Positions 52,033 to 60,414 of a stretch of 64,000 bases of DNA are shown here, piece after piece (the stretch's first letter is position 1; each line of letters begins with the position of its first letter). The translations under genes and the position numbers were made by a program. The notes beneath the pieces were generated by a model. It saw nothing but the letters and a program-made list of their open reading frames with translations, made no database searches and was not told where the DNA came from. Source of the stretch: DASWOJ01 sp964242415 (GTDB taxonomy: Bacteria; Pseudomonadota; Alphaproteobacteria; Acetobacterales; Acetobacteraceae); assembly GCA_964242415.1 (NCBI GenBank), contig CAXTAT010000010.1, positions 62,001 through 126,000 on the forward strand, written 5' to 3'.

Positions 52033-52653
52033 TCACGCGTGGGGGTGGGCCAGCACCGCGCGCAGGTTGCGGGCGGCGATGTCCAGCACCGCCGGGTCGC
52101 CGCTGACCATCATCGCCGCGATGGCGCCATCGATCACCAGCAATACCTGCCGAGCCAGCACCGCCGGCGCGGCGTATCCGGCCTCCGCGGCCAGCCCGGC
52201 CAGGAATGCCAGGATCGCCCCGTGGTGCCCGGCCGTCATCTCGCGCAGCCAGGTGGCGCCGCCGCCGCCCTTCGCACCCTCCGCCGCGGCGTTCATGAAG
52301 GCACAACCATAGAACCGGTCGCCAACGAACCAGGGGCGCAGGGCGTCGATCGCCCCGGCCAAGCGGCCGGTCGGGTCGGGGCTGGCGGCCTCGATGCCGG
52401 CGAAGAAGGTGGCCCGCCACTCGGCACCCTCCCGCGCCAGCACCTCCCGCAGTAGCGCCTCCTTGGAGCCAAAGTGGTTGTACAACGTCATCTTGGACGC
52501 GCCGGCCTCGGCCAGGATGCGGTCGATGCCGGTGGCGTGGATGCCGTCGCGACAGAACAGGTCGCGCGCGACCTCGACGATACGCTCGTGCGGCGACAGG
52601 CGGCGGGTGGTGTCCTGGTCGTTGTCCGGCTTGGGCGCAGTGGCGGAGGGCAT
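52033..52653 (-). CDS. TetR-family transcriptional regulator
   Basis: A 206-residue repressor-type regulator. The N-terminal HTH is ERIVEVARDLFCRDGIHATG, IDRILAEAGASKMTLYNHFG, SKEALLREVL. The C-terminal ligand domain carries a Cys in FYGCAFMNAAAEG. It is transcribed away from the osmC-acyl-CoA-dehydrogenase-like-ferredoxin-sulfurtransferase operon; two palindromes in the 209-bp gap (52672 and 52827) are candidate operators. It therefore probably represses itself and that operon. Confidence 0.9.
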   Translation of the reverse strand: MPSATAPKPDNDQDTTRRLSPHERIVEVARDLFCRDGIHATGIDRILAEAGASKMTLYNHFGSKEALLREVLAREGAEWRATFFAGIEAASPDPTGRLAGAIDALRPWFVGDRFYGCAFMNAAAEGAKGGGGATWLREMTAGHHGAILAFLAGLAAEAGYAAPAVLARQVLLVIDGAIAAMMVSGDPAVLDIAARNLRAVLAHPHA

Positions 52654-52671
52654 CCGGCGTAATCCTCAACA

Positions 52672-52686
52672 GCCTATATTATAGGC
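52672..52686. promoter_or_regulatory. Palindrome upstream of TetR gene
   Basis: GCCTATATTATAGGC is a perfect 7-bp inverted repeat around one central T. It is 18 bp upstream of the TetR start codon. The A/T-rich centre (TATATTATA) would also serve as a -10 region. It could be the autoregulation site. Confidence 0.5.
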
Positions 52687-52826
52687 AGCGCGTGGTGGAT
52701 TCGTGAGCAGGCGACGTCGCCTGGTCTGTGACAGTCTTGACGCAAAGAGCGGGCTGGTCAAACATCTTAGCTGTTTGTACTGGCACAGCCATTGCAAAGT
52801 CTTCGTTCAACGTCTTCTCTAAGACT

Positions 52827-52843
52827 GACCGTTCTGTTCGGTC
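52827..52843. promoter_or_regulatory. Candidate TetR operator before the osmC-like operon
   Basis: GACCGTTCTGTTCGGTC contains the arms GACCG and CGGTC separated by 7 bp, 19 bp before the ATG of the osmC-like gene. GACCG...CGGTC arms are typical of operators of TetR-family repressors, and a TetR gene is divergently transcribed next to it. It differs from the other palindrome, so which is the real site is open. Confidence 0.6.
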
Positions 52844-52862
52844 GCTATAAGGAGTTCAAGGG

Positions 52863-53426
52863 ATGAGCGCTACCATCAAGCAGGCCTCGATAGTCCAACC
52901 TCCCACGGCCATGACAGGCTGCTTGGCCCCGATCGACAAGGGCGGCCTGGACGAGCTGATCGCCAAGGGCAAGGCCAATCCGCAGGCCATCAAAACGCTG
53001 AAGTGCCGCACGGTGGCCGAGGGCCGGTTCCGCCACCTGAACATGATCCGCGACCTGCCGCCCTACATCGTCGACGAGCCGCCGGGCCTGCTGGGCGACG
53101 ACACTGCGCCGAACCCGTCCGAGGCGTCGCTTGCCGCGCTGGGCTCGTGCCTGGCGGTCGGCATCCACGCCAACGCGGTCGCCCGCGGCATCGTCGTCCG
53201 CAAGCTGGAGATCGAGCTTGAGGCCGACATCAACATCACTGCTGTCTGGGGCACGGGCGACATCTCGCCGAAGCCGGTCGGCTTCGACGCCGTGCGCGCC
53301 AAGGTCCACCTGGAGGCCGACGCCCCAAAGGAGGAGCTGGACGGCCTGATCGCCCATGCCACCCGGTGGTCGCCGGTTGCCAATACCTTCACCAAGCCGG
53401 TTGCCCTCGACGTGATGCCAGTCTGA
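52863..53426 (+). CDS. OsmC-like protein (single-Cys type), first gene of operon
   Basis: A 187-residue OsmC/Ohr superfamily protein with an extra N-terminal segment of about 45 residues (LDELIAKGKANPQAIKTLKC). Cys96 in LAALGSCLAVGIHANAVA matches the peroxidatic position; the second Cys is replaced by Ser170 in TRWSPVANTF, as in the paralogue at 22051. GGAG lies 9 nt before the ATG and a 17-bp palindrome lies just upstream. It heads an operon with an ACAD-like flavoenzyme, a ferredoxin and a sulfurtransferase, so a thiol- or sulfur-related role is plausible. Confidence 0.88.
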   Translation: MSATIKQASIVQPPTAMTGCLAPIDKGGLDELIAKGKANPQAIKTLKCRTVAEGRFRHLNMIRDLPPYIVDEPPGLLGDDTAPNPSEASLAALGSCLAVGIHANAVARGIVVRKLEIELEADINITAVWGTGDISPKPVGFDAVRAKVHLEADAPKEELDGLIAHATRWSPVANTFTKPVALDVMPV

Positions 53427-53480
53427 CCCAACTGAGGTCTGACTGAACTGGTCTGATCCAGCAATTAGGGGACGCCGCCT

Positions 53481-54620
53481 ATGAGTGATGCACTGCAAGC
53501 CCAGCGCGAGGCGTCCCCGCAAGCCGGCCTGCGCGCCGTGATCGATGCCGAGTTGGCGCCGATCACGCGCCAGATCGACCACGACGGCCTATATCCGGTC
53601 CAGGCGATGCGCGCTCTGGGCGGCGCCGGGCTGTATGGCCACCACCTGGCCGCCACTGCGGACCGGCCCAGCATTGGCCAGGCCATCGACGCCATGGCGG
53701 CTGTCAGCGAGACCTGCATGTCGGCGGGGTTCTGCACCTGGTGCCAGGACGCCAGCGGCTGGTACTTGGAACAATCGGACAATGCGGCGCTCCGCGCCAA
53801 GTGGCAGCCCGGCCTGGCCAGCGGCGCCGAGATGGGCGGCACCGGGCTGTCCAACCCGATGAAGTCGCTCGCCGGCATCGAGAAGTTCAAGTTGCGCGGC
53901 AGGCGCGTGCCCGGCGGCTACGAGGTGTCCGGCGTGCTGCCCTGGGTCAGCAACCTCGGCGAGGGCCACCTGTTCGGCACCATCTTCGAGGACGCCGAGC
54001 GCGACGGCCACCGCGTGATGGCAATGATCCGCTGCGGCCAGCCCGGCGTGTCGCTGAAGCAAAACGCCCACTTCGTCGCCCTGGAAGGCACCGGCACCTA
54101 CAGCGTGCTGTTCCGCCGCGCCTTCATCGCCGACGAGCAACTGCTGGCCGACCCGGTTGGCGATATGGTGCGGCGCATCAAGGCCGGGTTCATCCTGTTG
54201 CAGACCGGCATGGGCATCGGCGTCACCCAGGCGTGCATCGACCTGATGCGCGAGGCCGACGTGACGCACGCCCACACTAACAAGTACCTGCCCCGCCGCC
54301 CCGACGACTTCGCTGGCGACCTGGCGGCGCTGCGTGAGGAAATCGCCCGGCTGTCGCTGACGCCGTTGGAGCAGGCGCCGGAGTACCTGCGCGCCGTGCT
54401 GACCGCGCGCCTGAAGGTGAGCGAACTCACGCTGGAGGCTGGGCAATCGGCGCTGCTGCATCATGGCTCCCGCGGCTACATTGAGGGATCGCCGGTCAAC
54501 CGCCGCATCCGCGAGGGGCACTTCGTCGCCATCATCACCCCCTCCATCCGCCACCTGCGCCAGGAGTTGAGCCGGCCGGAGCTTCGCCCGGTGACCGCCA
54601 CGCCGGGAAGCCTGCACTAG
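53481..54620 (+). CDS. Acyl-CoA-dehydrogenase-fold flavoprotein (atypical)
   Basis: A 379-residue protein of the ACAD superfamily: an N-terminal helical domain (YPVQAMRALGGAGLYGHHLA), a central beta domain with EMGGTGLSNPM and GGYEVSGVLPWVSN (FAD region), and a C-terminal helical domain. In ordinary acyl-CoA dehydrogenases the catalytic Glu sits in an EGT segment near the end; here the aligned part reads HFVAIITPSIRHL, with no Glu. ACAD-fold enzymes without that Glu include flavin monooxygenases. The gene ends directly at the ferredoxin start with no gap. Confidence 0.8.
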   Translation: MSDALQAQREASPQAGLRAVIDAELAPITRQIDHDGLYPVQAMRALGGAGLYGHHLAATADRPSIGQAIDAMAAVSETCMSAGFCTWCQDASGWYLEQSDNAALRAKWQPGLASGAEMGGTGLSNPMKSLAGIEKFKLRGRRVPGGYEVSGVLPWVSNLGEGHLFGTIFEDAERDGHRVMAMIRCGQPGVSLKQNAHFVALEGTGTYSVLFRRAFIADEQLLADPVGDMVRRIKAGFILLQTGMGIGVTQACIDLMREADVTHAHTNKYLPRRPDDFAGDLAALREEIARLSLTPLEQAPEYLRAVLTARLKVSELTLEAGQSALLHHGSRGYIEGSPVNRRIREGHFVAIITPSIRHLRQELSRPELRPVTATPGSLH

Positions 54621-54926
54621 ATGGCGCACGCCATCGTGCACGGACCCGGCGGCGACACGACCCTGGCCAGCTTGTCCGGGGAGAGCGTGATGCAGTTGGC
54701 CCGTGCCGCCGGGCTGCCGGTGCTGGGGGAGTGCAACGGCTCCCTCGCCTGCGCCACCTGCCACGTCGTGGTCGATCCCGAGTGGATGGATCGCCTGCCG
54801 CCGATCTCGGACGACGAGGAGGCAATGCTGGACACCGTGTTCGACCTAACGCCGACCAGCCGGCTGAGCTGCCAGATTTCCCTCACCGACGCGCTGGATG
54901 GCCTGCGCGTCAGCCTGCCCACCTAA
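54621..54926 (+). CDS. [2Fe-2S] ferredoxin, adrenodoxin type
   Basis: A 101-residue electron carrier. The cluster ligands are Cys38, Cys44 and Cys47 in GECNGSLACATCHV (C-x5-C-x2-C) and Cys84 in RLSCQISL. LPPISDDEEAMLDTV is the usual acidic partner-binding helix. The ATG follows the preceding stop immediately. It probably serves the ACAD-like enzyme as electron donor or acceptor; a ferredoxin reductase is not encoded nearby. Confidence 0.92.
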   Translation: MAHAIVHGPGGDTTLASLSGESVMQLARAAGLPVLGECNGSLACATCHVVVDPEWMDRLPPISDDEEAMLDTVFDLTPTSRLSCQISLTDALDGLRVSLPT

Positions 54927-54938
54927 AGGAGCGACCTC

Positions 54939-55805
54939 ATGGCTGAAAAAGTGCTGCTGACCCCGCAGGAGTTGCAGGGGATGATGGGTCCGGACGTGGT
55001 GGTGATCGACACCCGCTCGCCCGAGGCCTACGCGGCCGGGCACATCCCAGGCGCTGTGAACGTGCATGAGATCTTCACCTACCTGGCGACCAGCACGCCG
55101 GAGGGTATGGCGGAGCTGCGCGGCAAGTTCGCCGCCGCGTTCGGCGCGGCGGGTCTGTCGGGCGCCGAGACGGCGGTGTGCTACGAGGAGAGCATGAACA
55201 GCGGCTTCGGCCAGTCCTGCCGCGGCTACTTCCTGTTGACCTGGCTGGGTTATCAGAAGTCCAAGGTGCTGCATGGCGGCTTCCATGCCTGGAAGGCCGC
55301 GGGCCTGCCGACCACGACCGAGCCGACCATCGCGGCGGGCAAGACCTTCCCGCTGTCCAACGCCGGCAGCGACATGATGATCGACCGCAACGAGATGCTG
55401 GCTGCGGTGGGCAACGACGGCATCGTGAAGCTCGATGTGCGCGACGTGGATGAGTGGGTGGGCACCAGCAGCTCGCCGTACGGCCCCGACTTCTGCCCGC
55501 GCAAGGGCCGCATCCCCGGCGCGAAGTGGCTGGAGTGGTATCGCATGATGAAGCCGACCGCCACCGGGCCGATGTTCAAGTCGCCGGTCGAGATTATGGC
55601 GGAGGCGCATACGGCCGGAATCGGGCCGAGCACGCCGGTTTACCTGTACTGCTTCAAGGGCGCGCGGGCGTCCAACACGCTGGTGGCATTGAAGGAAGCC
55701 GGGGTGCAGGACGTGCGGATGTACTTCGGGTCGTGGAACGAGTGGAGCCGGGACGAAAGCCTGCCCATCGAGTCTGGCCTGCCATTCGCCCAGGCGGCGG
55801 AGTAG
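54939..55805 (+). CDS. Two-domain rhodanese-like sulfurtransferase
   Basis: A 288-residue protein with two rhodanese domains. The first has DTRSPEAYAAGHIPGAVNVH and, unusually, also a Cys at its loop (AVCYEESMNSGFGQ, Cys81). The second has LDVRDVDEWVG, GRIPGAKWLEW and the active loop YCFKGARASNT with Cys238 (C-x2-G-x-R type). It can carry persulfide sulfur between donors and acceptors. AAAGGAG precedes the ATG at 54939, 12 nt after the ferredoxin stop. It ends the operon that starts with the osmC-like gene. Confidence 0.9.
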   Translation: MAEKVLLTPQELQGMMGPDVVVIDTRSPEAYAAGHIPGAVNVHEIFTYLATSTPEGMAELRGKFAAAFGAAGLSGAETAVCYEESMNSGFGQSCRGYFLLTWLGYQKSKVLHGGFHAWKAAGLPTTTEPTIAAGKTFPLSNAGSDMMIDRNEMLAAVGNDGIVKLDVRDVDEWVGTSSSPYGPDFCPRKGRIPGAKWLEWYRMMKPTATGPMFKSPVEIMAEAHTAGIGPSTPVYLYCFKGARASNTLVALKEAGVQDVRMYFGSWNEWSRDESLPIESGLPFAQAAE

Positions 55806-55814
55806 CGGCCCCCT

Positions 55815-55837
55815 GCCCTGCCTGCTGGTCGCAGGGC
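55815..55837 (+). terminator. Possible hairpin after the sulfurtransferase gene
   Basis: A 7-bp stem GCCCTGC / GCAGGGC with a 9-nt loop lies 9 bp after the stop codon. No T-run follows, so it may stabilise the transcript end or be Rho-linked; position is the main support. Confidence 0.35.
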
Positions 55838-55955
55838 GGATTGGATGATGGCGCGGGCAGCCGGCGAGGCTGCCTGCAGCTTCATGCCCCCACCTTCATG
55901 AAAGTGCCTTCCGGCTCGGCTTGCTGAGTCGCCGGGTTTGTGGATCGATCGTTCG

Positions 55956-56672
55956 ATGAAGCAGATGCCGGTTGTCGATGCCCGATATTGGGCTGCCTTA
56001 TGCGCCGCCAGCCTATTCGGCGCGAACATGGGCGATTTCTTTTCCCGTAACCTCCACTTGGGCCATGTCCGCGGCCTGCCATTCCTCGCGGCAGCCTTTG
56101 CAATCGTTTTCCTGTGGGGACGGTGGGCCAAAGGCGCGACGCTGGCCCCCTATTGGCTGGCCATCGTCATCGTCAGGACAGCCGCAACCAACCTTGCGGA
56201 CCTCGCGACGCATGATTTTAGGCTGGCCTATGCGTGGGTAATCGCCGGGCTTGCAGGGCTCCTGGCCGTCAGCCTGCGCCCGGTTGCAGGTGGGAAGCAG
56301 CGAGGGTTGCCGTCGCCCGATGCCTGGTACTGGGCGTCCATGCTGATCGCCGGCACGCTTGGCACTGCGATCGGGGACGGCGTGGCTGACGACTTGGGGC
56401 TGGGCACGGGAATGGCGACGCTGGCGCTCGGGGCTGGAACGGCAGCCTTGCTGGGAGCGTGGACGCGCCTCGCAGTCCCCAGCATCGCAGTGTATTGGGC
56501 GGTGGTCGTCACCATCCGGGCCGCGGGCACTACGGGCGGCGACTTCCTGGCCGGGCGTAAGGGATTGGGCCTGGGCCTTTCGGTCAGCACGATCTGCACC
56601 GGCTCGCTGCTGTTGGGCATCCTGCTGCTGTGGCGCAGGCCAGCTGCCAAGTTGGCGGCCGCACTGAAGTAG
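55956..56672 (+). CDS. COG4705-like membrane protein with internal repeats
   Basis: A 238-residue protein with about seven or eight membrane segments built from repeated units. Each unit has a YW pair followed by a small-residue helix ending in Asp: YWAALCAASLFGANMGDFFS, YWLAIVIVRTAATNLADL, YWASMLIAGTLGTAIGDGVA, YWAVVVTIRAAGTTGGDFLA. This fourfold pattern matches COG4705/DUF347-like membrane-anchored proteins of unknown function, possibly metal or small-ion transporters. The ATG at 55956 lacks a clear ribosome binding site; ATG 55965 is an alternative. Confidence 0.75.
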   Translation: MKQMPVVDARYWAALCAASLFGANMGDFFSRNLHLGHVRGLPFLAAAFAIVFLWGRWAKGATLAPYWLAIVIVRTAATNLADLATHDFRLAYAWVIAGLAGLLAVSLRPVAGGKQRGLPSPDAWYWASMLIAGTLGTAIGDGVADDLGLGTGMATLALGAGTAALLGAWTRLAVPSIAVYWAVVVTIRAAGTTGGDFLAGRKGLGLGLSVSTICTGSLLLGILLLWRRPAAKLAAALK

Positions 56673-56763
56673 GACGGCATCAATCACGGGCCATTGATCT
56701 TAAGCCGTGCAGCACGCACAGTCCTGCACATTGCGGGACGCATCCCGTGCATATGGGGACCAA

Positions 56764-57798
56764 ATGCCAATGAAGCGATACACCTCAACTGCCCTTGCAA
56801 TGGCGGGCTTGCTGGCCGCCACGGCGCCGGCCCTGGCGCAAGGCACCGGGTCCGCGACGATGGACAGCATCAAGTCCAGGGGCACGCTGGTGTGCGGCGT
56901 CTCGACCGGCGTGGCCGGGTTCTCGCTGGCGGACAGCAAGGGCGTGATCCAGGGTATCGATGCCGACACCTGCCGCGCCGTGGCCGCCGCCGTCCTGGGC
57001 GACGCAACCAAGGTGCGCTTCGTCCCGACCACGACCACCAACCGCTTCACCGCCCTGCAATCGGGCGAGATCGACCTGCTGGTCCGCGAGACCACCTGGA
57101 CCCTGGGCCGCGAGGCCAACCTGGGACTGGAGTTCGCTGGCGTGAACTTCTACGACGGCACCGGCTTCATGGTGAAGGCGTCCGCCGGCGTGAAGTCCGC
57201 CAAGGACCTGAACGGCGCCACCGTCTGCGTCCAGCCCGGCACCAGCACCGAGCTCGCCGACAACGACTACTTCCGGCTGAACAACATGAAGTTCACCCCG
57301 GTGCTGATCCAGGACTTGGCCGAGATCGAGAACAGCTACCTTACCGGGCGGTGCGACGCCTATTCGACCGACGCCTCCGGCCTGGCCGCCTTCCGCTACC
57401 AGCAGGGCGCCAAGGCCAGCGAGCACATCCTGCTACCCGAGATCATCAGCAAGGAGCCGCTGGGCATGATGGTCCGCAAGGGCGACGACAAGTACTTCGA
57501 CGTCGTGCGCTGGACGCTGTTCGCGATGTTGCAGGCCGAGGAGAGCGGCGTGACCAGCAAGAACGTCGAGGAGACCGCCGCCAAGGCCACCAACCCCGAC
57601 GTCCGCCGCTTGCTGGGGCTGGAAGGCGACCTGGGCAAGGCGCTGGGCGTGGACAACAAGTGGGTGGTGAACATCGTCAAGCAGGTCGGCAACTACGGCG
57701 AGATGTTCGATCGCACCGTCGGCGTGCTCGGCATCCCGCGCGGCATTAACAACCTGTGGAACAAGGGCGGCCTGCAATACCCACCCCCGATCCGCTGA
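56764..57798 (+). CDS. aapJ: General L-amino acid ABC transporter binding protein
   Basis: A 344-residue periplasmic receptor. Signal peptide (KRYTSTALAMAGLLAATAPA), then RGTLVCGVSTGVAGFSLAD, IDADTCRAVAAAVLGD, RFTALQSGEIDLLVRETTWT and DLNGATVCVQPGTSTELA, which are typical of AapJ. It captures a broad range of L-amino acids for the AapQMP complex. ATGs at 56764 and 56770 are both possible starts. A terminator-like hairpin follows before aapQ, which would allow more receptor than permease to be made. Confidence 0.94.
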   Translation: MPMKRYTSTALAMAGLLAATAPALAQGTGSATMDSIKSRGTLVCGVSTGVAGFSLADSKGVIQGIDADTCRAVAAAVLGDATKVRFVPTTTTNRFTALQSGEIDLLVRETTWTLGREANLGLEFAGVNFYDGTGFMVKASAGVKSAKDLNGATVCVQPGTSTELADNDYFRLNNMKFTPVLIQDLAEIENSYLTGRCDAYSTDASGLAAFRYQQGAKASEHILLPEIISKEPLGMMVRKGDDKYFDVVRWTLFAMLQAEESGVTSKNVEETAAKATNPDVRRLLGLEGDLGKALGVDNKWVVNIVKQVGNYGEMFDRTVGVLGIPRGINNLWNKGGLQYPPPIR

Positions 57799-57835
57799 CG
57801 ATACGGGCGTTGCCGTCCCATACTGCCCAACAACT

Positions 57836-57864
57836 GGGCTACTCCTGCACGGGGTGGCCCTTTT
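57836..57864 (+). terminator. Hairpin with T-run between aapJ and aapQ
   Basis: A 10-bp stem GGGCTACTCC / GGGGTGGCCC (two G-T pairs), loop TGCAC, then TTTT. It lies 37 bp after the aapJ stop and 121 bp before aapQ. It resembles an intrinsic terminator and is placed where partial termination would favour the binding protein. Confidence 0.65.
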
Positions 57865-57985
57865 CCACAGAATGGCCCTGACGCACCGATTGATATTCAG
57901 TCGCAGTTGCCCGCAGATATGCCACGCTGCCGTAACATAACTAGGAGCTGCCGGGCACCTGCGCCGGCCAAGGGATAGCCGCACG

Positions 57986-59197
57986 ATGTCCGGAGCCGCC
58001 ATCGACCCCCGCCTGCTTCCCGCCCGGCAAGCGCCGCGCAAGGCGCTCAGCCTGAGCTGGTCGGACCCGCGATTCCGCAACCTGGTGTGGCAGGTCGCCA
58101 TCCTGGGCGGCGTCGCCGCCATCGTCTGGTACCTCGTGCAGAACACCACCCGCAACCTGGAGGCGCGGCGCATCGCCACCGGGTTCGCGTTTCTGTCCCG
58201 CACGGCCGGCATCCCCATCGGCGAGCACCTGATCGACTACGACCCGGCGATCAACACCTACGGACGCGCCATCCTCATCGGCATCCTGAACACCCTGAAG
58301 GTGGCCGTGGTGGGCGTGGTGCTGGCGACGCTGTGGGGCACCTTGCTCGGCGTGGCCCGGCTGTCGAAGAACTGGCTGATCTCCCGCCTGGCGGCTGTCT
58401 ACGTGGAGGTCGTGCGCGACATCCCGCTGCTGCTGCAACTGCTGTTCTGGTACGGCGTGCTGCAGACGCTGCCGGGGCCGCGGCAGGCGTTCCATCCGAT
58501 ACCCGGGGTGTTCCTGTCCAACCGCGGCATCAAGGTGCCGGCGGTGGAGTGGGAGCAGCCGTTCTGGTGGGCGCTGGCCGCCCTGATCGTCGGCGCCGTG
58601 GGCACGGTGGCCTGGTCGCGCTCAGCCACGCGCAAGCAGGAGGCGACCGGCGTCCGTCCCCTGGTGTGGCCGGTGGCGCTGGCCCTGCTGGTCGGCTTTC
58701 CCGTCGCGGTCTGGGCGGCGCTGGGCGCGCCGTTCGACGTCGAGGTGCCGGAGCTGCGCGGCTTCAACTTCGTCGGCGGCGCCACGCTCAGCCCGGAATA
58801 CGGGGCGCTGACGCTTGGCCTGGTGCTGTATACCTCGTCCTACATCGCGGAGATCGTGCGGTCCGGCATCCTGTCGGTGCCCAACGGCCAGTGGGAGGCA
58901 GCGGGCGCCATCGGCCTGCGCCCCGGCACGACATTGCGGAAGATCGTGCTGCCGCAGGCGCTGCGGGTGATCGTGCCGCCGATGACCAGCCAGTATCTGA
59001 ACCTGATCAAGAACAGCTCGCTCGCGGTCGCCATCGGCTACCAGGACGTGGTGTCCATCGCCAGCACGACGCTGAACCAGACCGGCCAGGCCGTTGAGGG
59101 CATCGCGCTGATCATGTTGGTCTACCTGGTGATCAGCCTGTCGATCAGCCTGTTCATGAATTGGTACAACGAACGCATTGCCCTGGTGGAGCGCTAG
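57986..59197 (+). CDS. aapQ: General L-amino acid ABC transporter permease AapQ
   Basis: Inner-membrane permease of 403 residues. The large insert between the early membrane segments (FLSRTAGIPIGEHLIDYDPA and the region 160-270) is typical of AapQ compared with smaller His/Glu permeases. The ATPase-contact loop is EAAGAIGLRPGTTLRKIVLP. AAGGGATAG precedes the ATG. It ends 3 nt before aapM and forms a heterodimer channel with it. Confidence 0.95.
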   Translation: MSGAAIDPRLLPARQAPRKALSLSWSDPRFRNLVWQVAILGGVAAIVWYLVQNTTRNLEARRIATGFAFLSRTAGIPIGEHLIDYDPAINTYGRAILIGILNTLKVAVVGVVLATLWGTLLGVARLSKNWLISRLAAVYVEVVRDIPLLLQLLFWYGVLQTLPGPRQAFHPIPGVFLSNRGIKVPAVEWEQPFWWALAALIVGAVGTVAWSRSATRKQEATGVRPLVWPVALALLVGFPVAVWAALGAPFDVEVPELRGFNFVGGATLSPEYGALTLGLVLYTSSYIAEIVRSGILSVPNGQWEAAGAIGLRPGTTLRKIVLPQALRVIVPPMTSQYLNLIKNSSLAVAIGYQDVVSIASTTLNQTGQAVEGIALIMLVYLVISLSISLFMNWYNERIALVER

Positions 59198-59200
59198 GCC

Positions 59201-60382
59201 ATGTCCGAAGTCACCGCACGCTTGACCGAAGCCGCCGGAGAACCGGTGCCGTCCATTGCCGGCATGCCCGCCGCAGTGCCGGAACGCGGCCGGCCGGCGC
59301 TGGCGGCGGTGGCGCCGGTCGCCTGGGCGCGGGCCAACCTGTTCAGCGGCTGGCTCTCGACCGCAGTCACCCTGGCGCTGATCTACCTGATCGGCCGCTG
59401 GGCCATCGGCTTCTTCCAGTGGGGCGTGCTGAACGCGGTGTGGTCGGTGCCGCAGGGCACCACCGGGCCGGACCCGGCGGCGTGCCAGGCGGCGCGCGGC
59501 ACCGGGGCGTGCTGGGCCATGGTGGGGGACAAGTACCGCTTCATCCTGTTCGGCCGCTACCCGTATGACGAGCAGTGGCGGCCGGCCATCGTGGTGGCGC
59601 TGTTCATCGGGCTGTATGCCGTCTCCGCCATGCGGCGGTTCTGGACGCGGGGGCTGATCGGCGTTTGGCTGGCGACGTTGACGGTGATCGGCGTGCTGAT
59701 GTGGGGCGGCATCCTGGGGATGGAGTTCGTGCCGCAGGATAGTTGGGGCGGGCTGCCGATCACCCTGATCCTCAGCACCTTCGGCCTGGCGTTCGCCTTT
59801 CCGCTGGCGGTGGTGGTGGCGCTGGGCCGGCGTTCGCAGAACCTGCCGGCTGTGAAGGCGATGTGCGTGGTGTATGTGGAGCTGATCCGCGGCGTGCCGC
59901 TGATCACGCTGCTGTTCATGGCCAGCGTGATGTTCCCGCTGTTCATGCCGCCGGGGCTGAACCCGGACAAGCTGCTGCGTGCGCAGGTGGCGTTCATCCT
60001 GTTCGCCGCCGCCTACTTGGCCGAGGTGGTGCGCGGCGGGCTGCAGGCGCTGCCCAAGGGGCAGTACGAGGCCGCCGACGCGCTGGGCCTGTCCTACTGG
60101 AAGAAGACCGGGCTGATCGTGCTGCCGCAGGCGCTGCGGCTGGTGATTCCGCCGCTGGTCAACACGTTCATCGGCTTTTTCAAGGATACATCGCTCGTGC
60201 TGATCATCGGCATCTTCGACCTGCTGACGGCGGGCAAGGTGGCGATCACCGACCCGGCCTGGCAGCCCTACAGCAGCGAGCTTTACCTGTTGCTGGCGGC
60301 GATCTACTTCGCGTTCTGCTTCGTCATGTCGCGCTACAGCCGCGGGCTGGAGCAGGAGTTCAGCCGGACTGTCCGGCGCTAG
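59201..60382 (+). CDS. aapM: General L-amino acid ABC transporter permease AapM
   Basis: Inner-membrane permease of 393 residues. The segment GILGMEFVPQDSWGGLPITL and the contact loop EAADALGLSYWKKTGLIVLP are typical of AapM. The first 50 residues are polar and Ala/Pro-rich. It starts 3 nt after aapQ, inside a purine-rich GGTGGAGCG region, and is followed by aapP after 32 nt. Confidence 0.95.
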   Translation: MSEVTARLTEAAGEPVPSIAGMPAAVPERGRPALAAVAPVAWARANLFSGWLSTAVTLALIYLIGRWAIGFFQWGVLNAVWSVPQGTTGPDPAACQAARGTGACWAMVGDKYRFILFGRYPYDEQWRPAIVVALFIGLYAVSAMRRFWTRGLIGVWLATLTVIGVLMWGGILGMEFVPQDSWGGLPITLILSTFGLAFAFPLAVVVALGRRSQNLPAVKAMCVVYVELIRGVPLITLLFMASVMFPLFMPPGLNPDKLLRAQVAFILFAAAYLAEVVRGGLQALPKGQYEAADALGLSYWKKTGLIVLPQALRLVIPPLVNTFIGFFKDTSLVLIIGIFDLLTAGKVAITDPAWQPYSSELYLLLAAIYFAFCFVMSRYSRGLEQEFSRTVRR

Positions 60383-60414
60383 ACGCCACCTGCCCCGCAA
60401 CCGAGAGGGACATC

